DNA of 49,280 nt from a virus. A program made the translations under genes and the position numbers. Every line of letters begins with the position of its first letter. Position 1 is the stretch's first letter. The DNA lies in the IMG/VR virus record IMGVR_UViG_3300028895_000137, positions 1 through 49,280 of that record. One strand, 5' to 3'. Below, piece after piece: positions 48,595 to 49,280 of this stretch. The notes below the pieces were generated by a model, which was given only the letters and a program-made list of their open reading frames with translations, had not been told where the DNA came from and made no database searches.

Positions 48595-49127
48595 TGTCTA
48601 CTCCTAATCAATAGGTCTTGATATTGGACAACAGGAACTCCATAAAGTTTCATGTTCTCCTCTACGCATACATTGAGATATCTTGGATCATCAATAGTAT
48701 TCTCATGAACATGGCCATGAGCATTCGCATTCCCCCTTAGCTCTTCCGGATGGATAGGAGCATGAGAGAGCCAAATTCCTTTATACTCACAGAAACCGCG
48801 GATCACATTGAAGTATTGTGTATAGGCCTCTATACCCATGTCATCATGGTTGCCTAGAATGAGGTTCTTGGTTCCATTAATTCTTCCGATCTTACTCAGA
48901 TGATGCCACCCATCTCCTGGTTTATCCAATGTACCTGGACGACCCCAAGAGACGTCTCCTAGCATCCATAGATTGTCTTTAGGATGAACCACGGAGTTGA
49001 TAGCATCTATAAGCCACTCATCATGTTCATCTACATTGGAGCCCTTCCGATACCTATAAGAAAACTTTACAATGTTCTCATGGCCTAGATGTAAATCCGA
49101 TATAAAATATGTCTTAGGTGATGCCAT
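48591..49127 (-). CDS. Metallophosphoesterase
   Basis: 178 residues from ATG 49127, chosen over a longer frame (49166) because AGGAGG lies 6 bases upstream and family similarity starts at MASPKTYFISDLHLGHENIV. Calcineurin-like motifs are in order: DLHLGH (D/H metal ligands), LGDVSWG, LGNHDD (NHD), LSHAPIH and AHGHVHENT. The two-metal phosphoesterase could remove phosphates from nucleotides, nucleic acid ends or tRNA 2'-3' ends. Phage copies are often near replication genes. Its start overlaps the upstream partial gene by 14 bases. Confidence 0.88.
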   Translation of the reverse strand: MASPKTYFISDLHLGHENIVKFSYRYRKGSNVDEHDEWLIDAINSVVHPKDNLWMLGDVSWGRPGTLDKPGDGWHHLSKIGRINGTKNLILGNHDDMGIEAYTQYFNVIRGFCEYKGIWLSHAPIHPEELRGNANAHGHVHENTIDDPRYLNVCVEENMKLYGVPVVQYQDLLIRSRQ

Positions 49128-49280
49128 TCGGAACCTCCTGCTCTTGGATTTGGTAGAGTCGCACAAATGACCAATCGCATTGATCTGCTCGTTTAACGCT
49201 AAACGAGTCTTCTTTGTCTAGGGCGACAAGAAATGAAGCTATGCCGAGCTCTTTCACCTTCACCCACCTCGGCAACGGAC
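49114..49280 (-). CDS. Hypothetical protein, 5' end outside the window (partial)
   Basis: An open frame running in from the right edge to TAA at 49114-49116. The visible C-terminal part (PLPRWVKVKELGIASFLVAL, then DKEDSFSVKRADQCDWSFVR, then LYQIQEQEVPNGIT) is 54 residues with normal composition. It overlaps the metallophosphoesterase start by 14 bases, as elsewhere in this operon. The other frames are interrupted by stops within this stretch. No family was recognised; the start lies beyond base 49280. Confidence 0.6.
   Translation of the reverse strand, partial: PLPRWVKVKELGIASFLVALDKEDSFSVKRADQCDWSFVRLYQIQEQEVPNGIT

Noticed and set aside
1-49280. Integrase, repressor, CRISPR array, insertion sequence, tRNA genes or terminal repeats
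   Set aside because: Looked for on both strands; none seen. The window ends inside genes at both sides, so genome termini are not covered.

Overview
The window is a contiguous piece of a strictly lytic-looking, short-tailed (podovirus-type) bacteriophage genome infecting a Gram-negative bacterium. The evidence is a P22-type portal, an N4 gp56-like major capsid protein, an adaptor and a nozzle-like protein instead of a tape measure, a very large ejection-type protein, and a holin/endolysin/two-component spanin cassette. A spanin pair with an outer-membrane lipoprotein only makes sense with a Gram-negative envelope. No integrase, repressor, tRNA, CRISPR array or insertion sequence was seen. Both ends of the window cut through genes, so this is not the whole genome. 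Coding density is very high: no gap exceeds about 135 bases, and most neighbours overlap by 1-20 bases.

Layout. (1) 1-1.7 kb, plus strand: end of a collagen-like protein, two small exported proteins, a small HNH-like protein and the small terminase. (2) 1.7-14.4 kb, plus: tail and receptor-binding type structural proteins, including a 2095-residue protein built of LamG-like jelly rolls. That gene appears to be split from the next by a one-base frameshift near 13.37 kb. (3) A near-consensus sigma70 promoter at 14444-14472 precedes the packaging and head block (14.5-21.6 kb): large terminase, portal, a 42-residue basic protein, scaffold, major capsid protein and two paralogous decoration-type proteins. 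The gaps around scaffold and capsid hold structured non-coding elements, and an intrinsic terminator follows the first decoration gene. (4) 21.6-31.1 kb: head completion, adaptor, nozzle-like and tail proteins, a heptad-repeat coiled-coil protein and a putative ejection protein. (5) 31.2-38.1 kb: one 2298-residue polyvalent/ejection protein with a zincin motif. (6) 38.05-39.45 kb: lysis cassette.

At 39.43 kb the plus block meets a convergent minus-strand block running to the right edge. It encodes nucleotide metabolism and replication: class I ribonucleotide reductase (nrdA, nrdB), a MazG-type and a dATP/dGTP-diphosphohydrolase-type enzyme, a PD-(D/E)XK-like nuclease, a 5'-3' exonuclease, a ssDNA-binding protein fused in frame to an endonuclease VII-like HNH protein, a T7-type family A DNA polymerase and a metallophosphoesterase. 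Together these recycle host nucleotides, make dNTPs and copy the genome, while the plus block builds the particle and lyses the cell. Helicase, primase and any RNA polymerase are not in the window and probably lie beyond the right edge.

Most notable points: the endonuclease VII-SSB in-frame fusion with its own internal ribosome site; two related pseudoknot-like elements bracketing the capsid gene; the frameshifted LamG tail protein; separation of the two terminase genes by over 13 kb; and strong over-representation of the palindrome CCGCGG.
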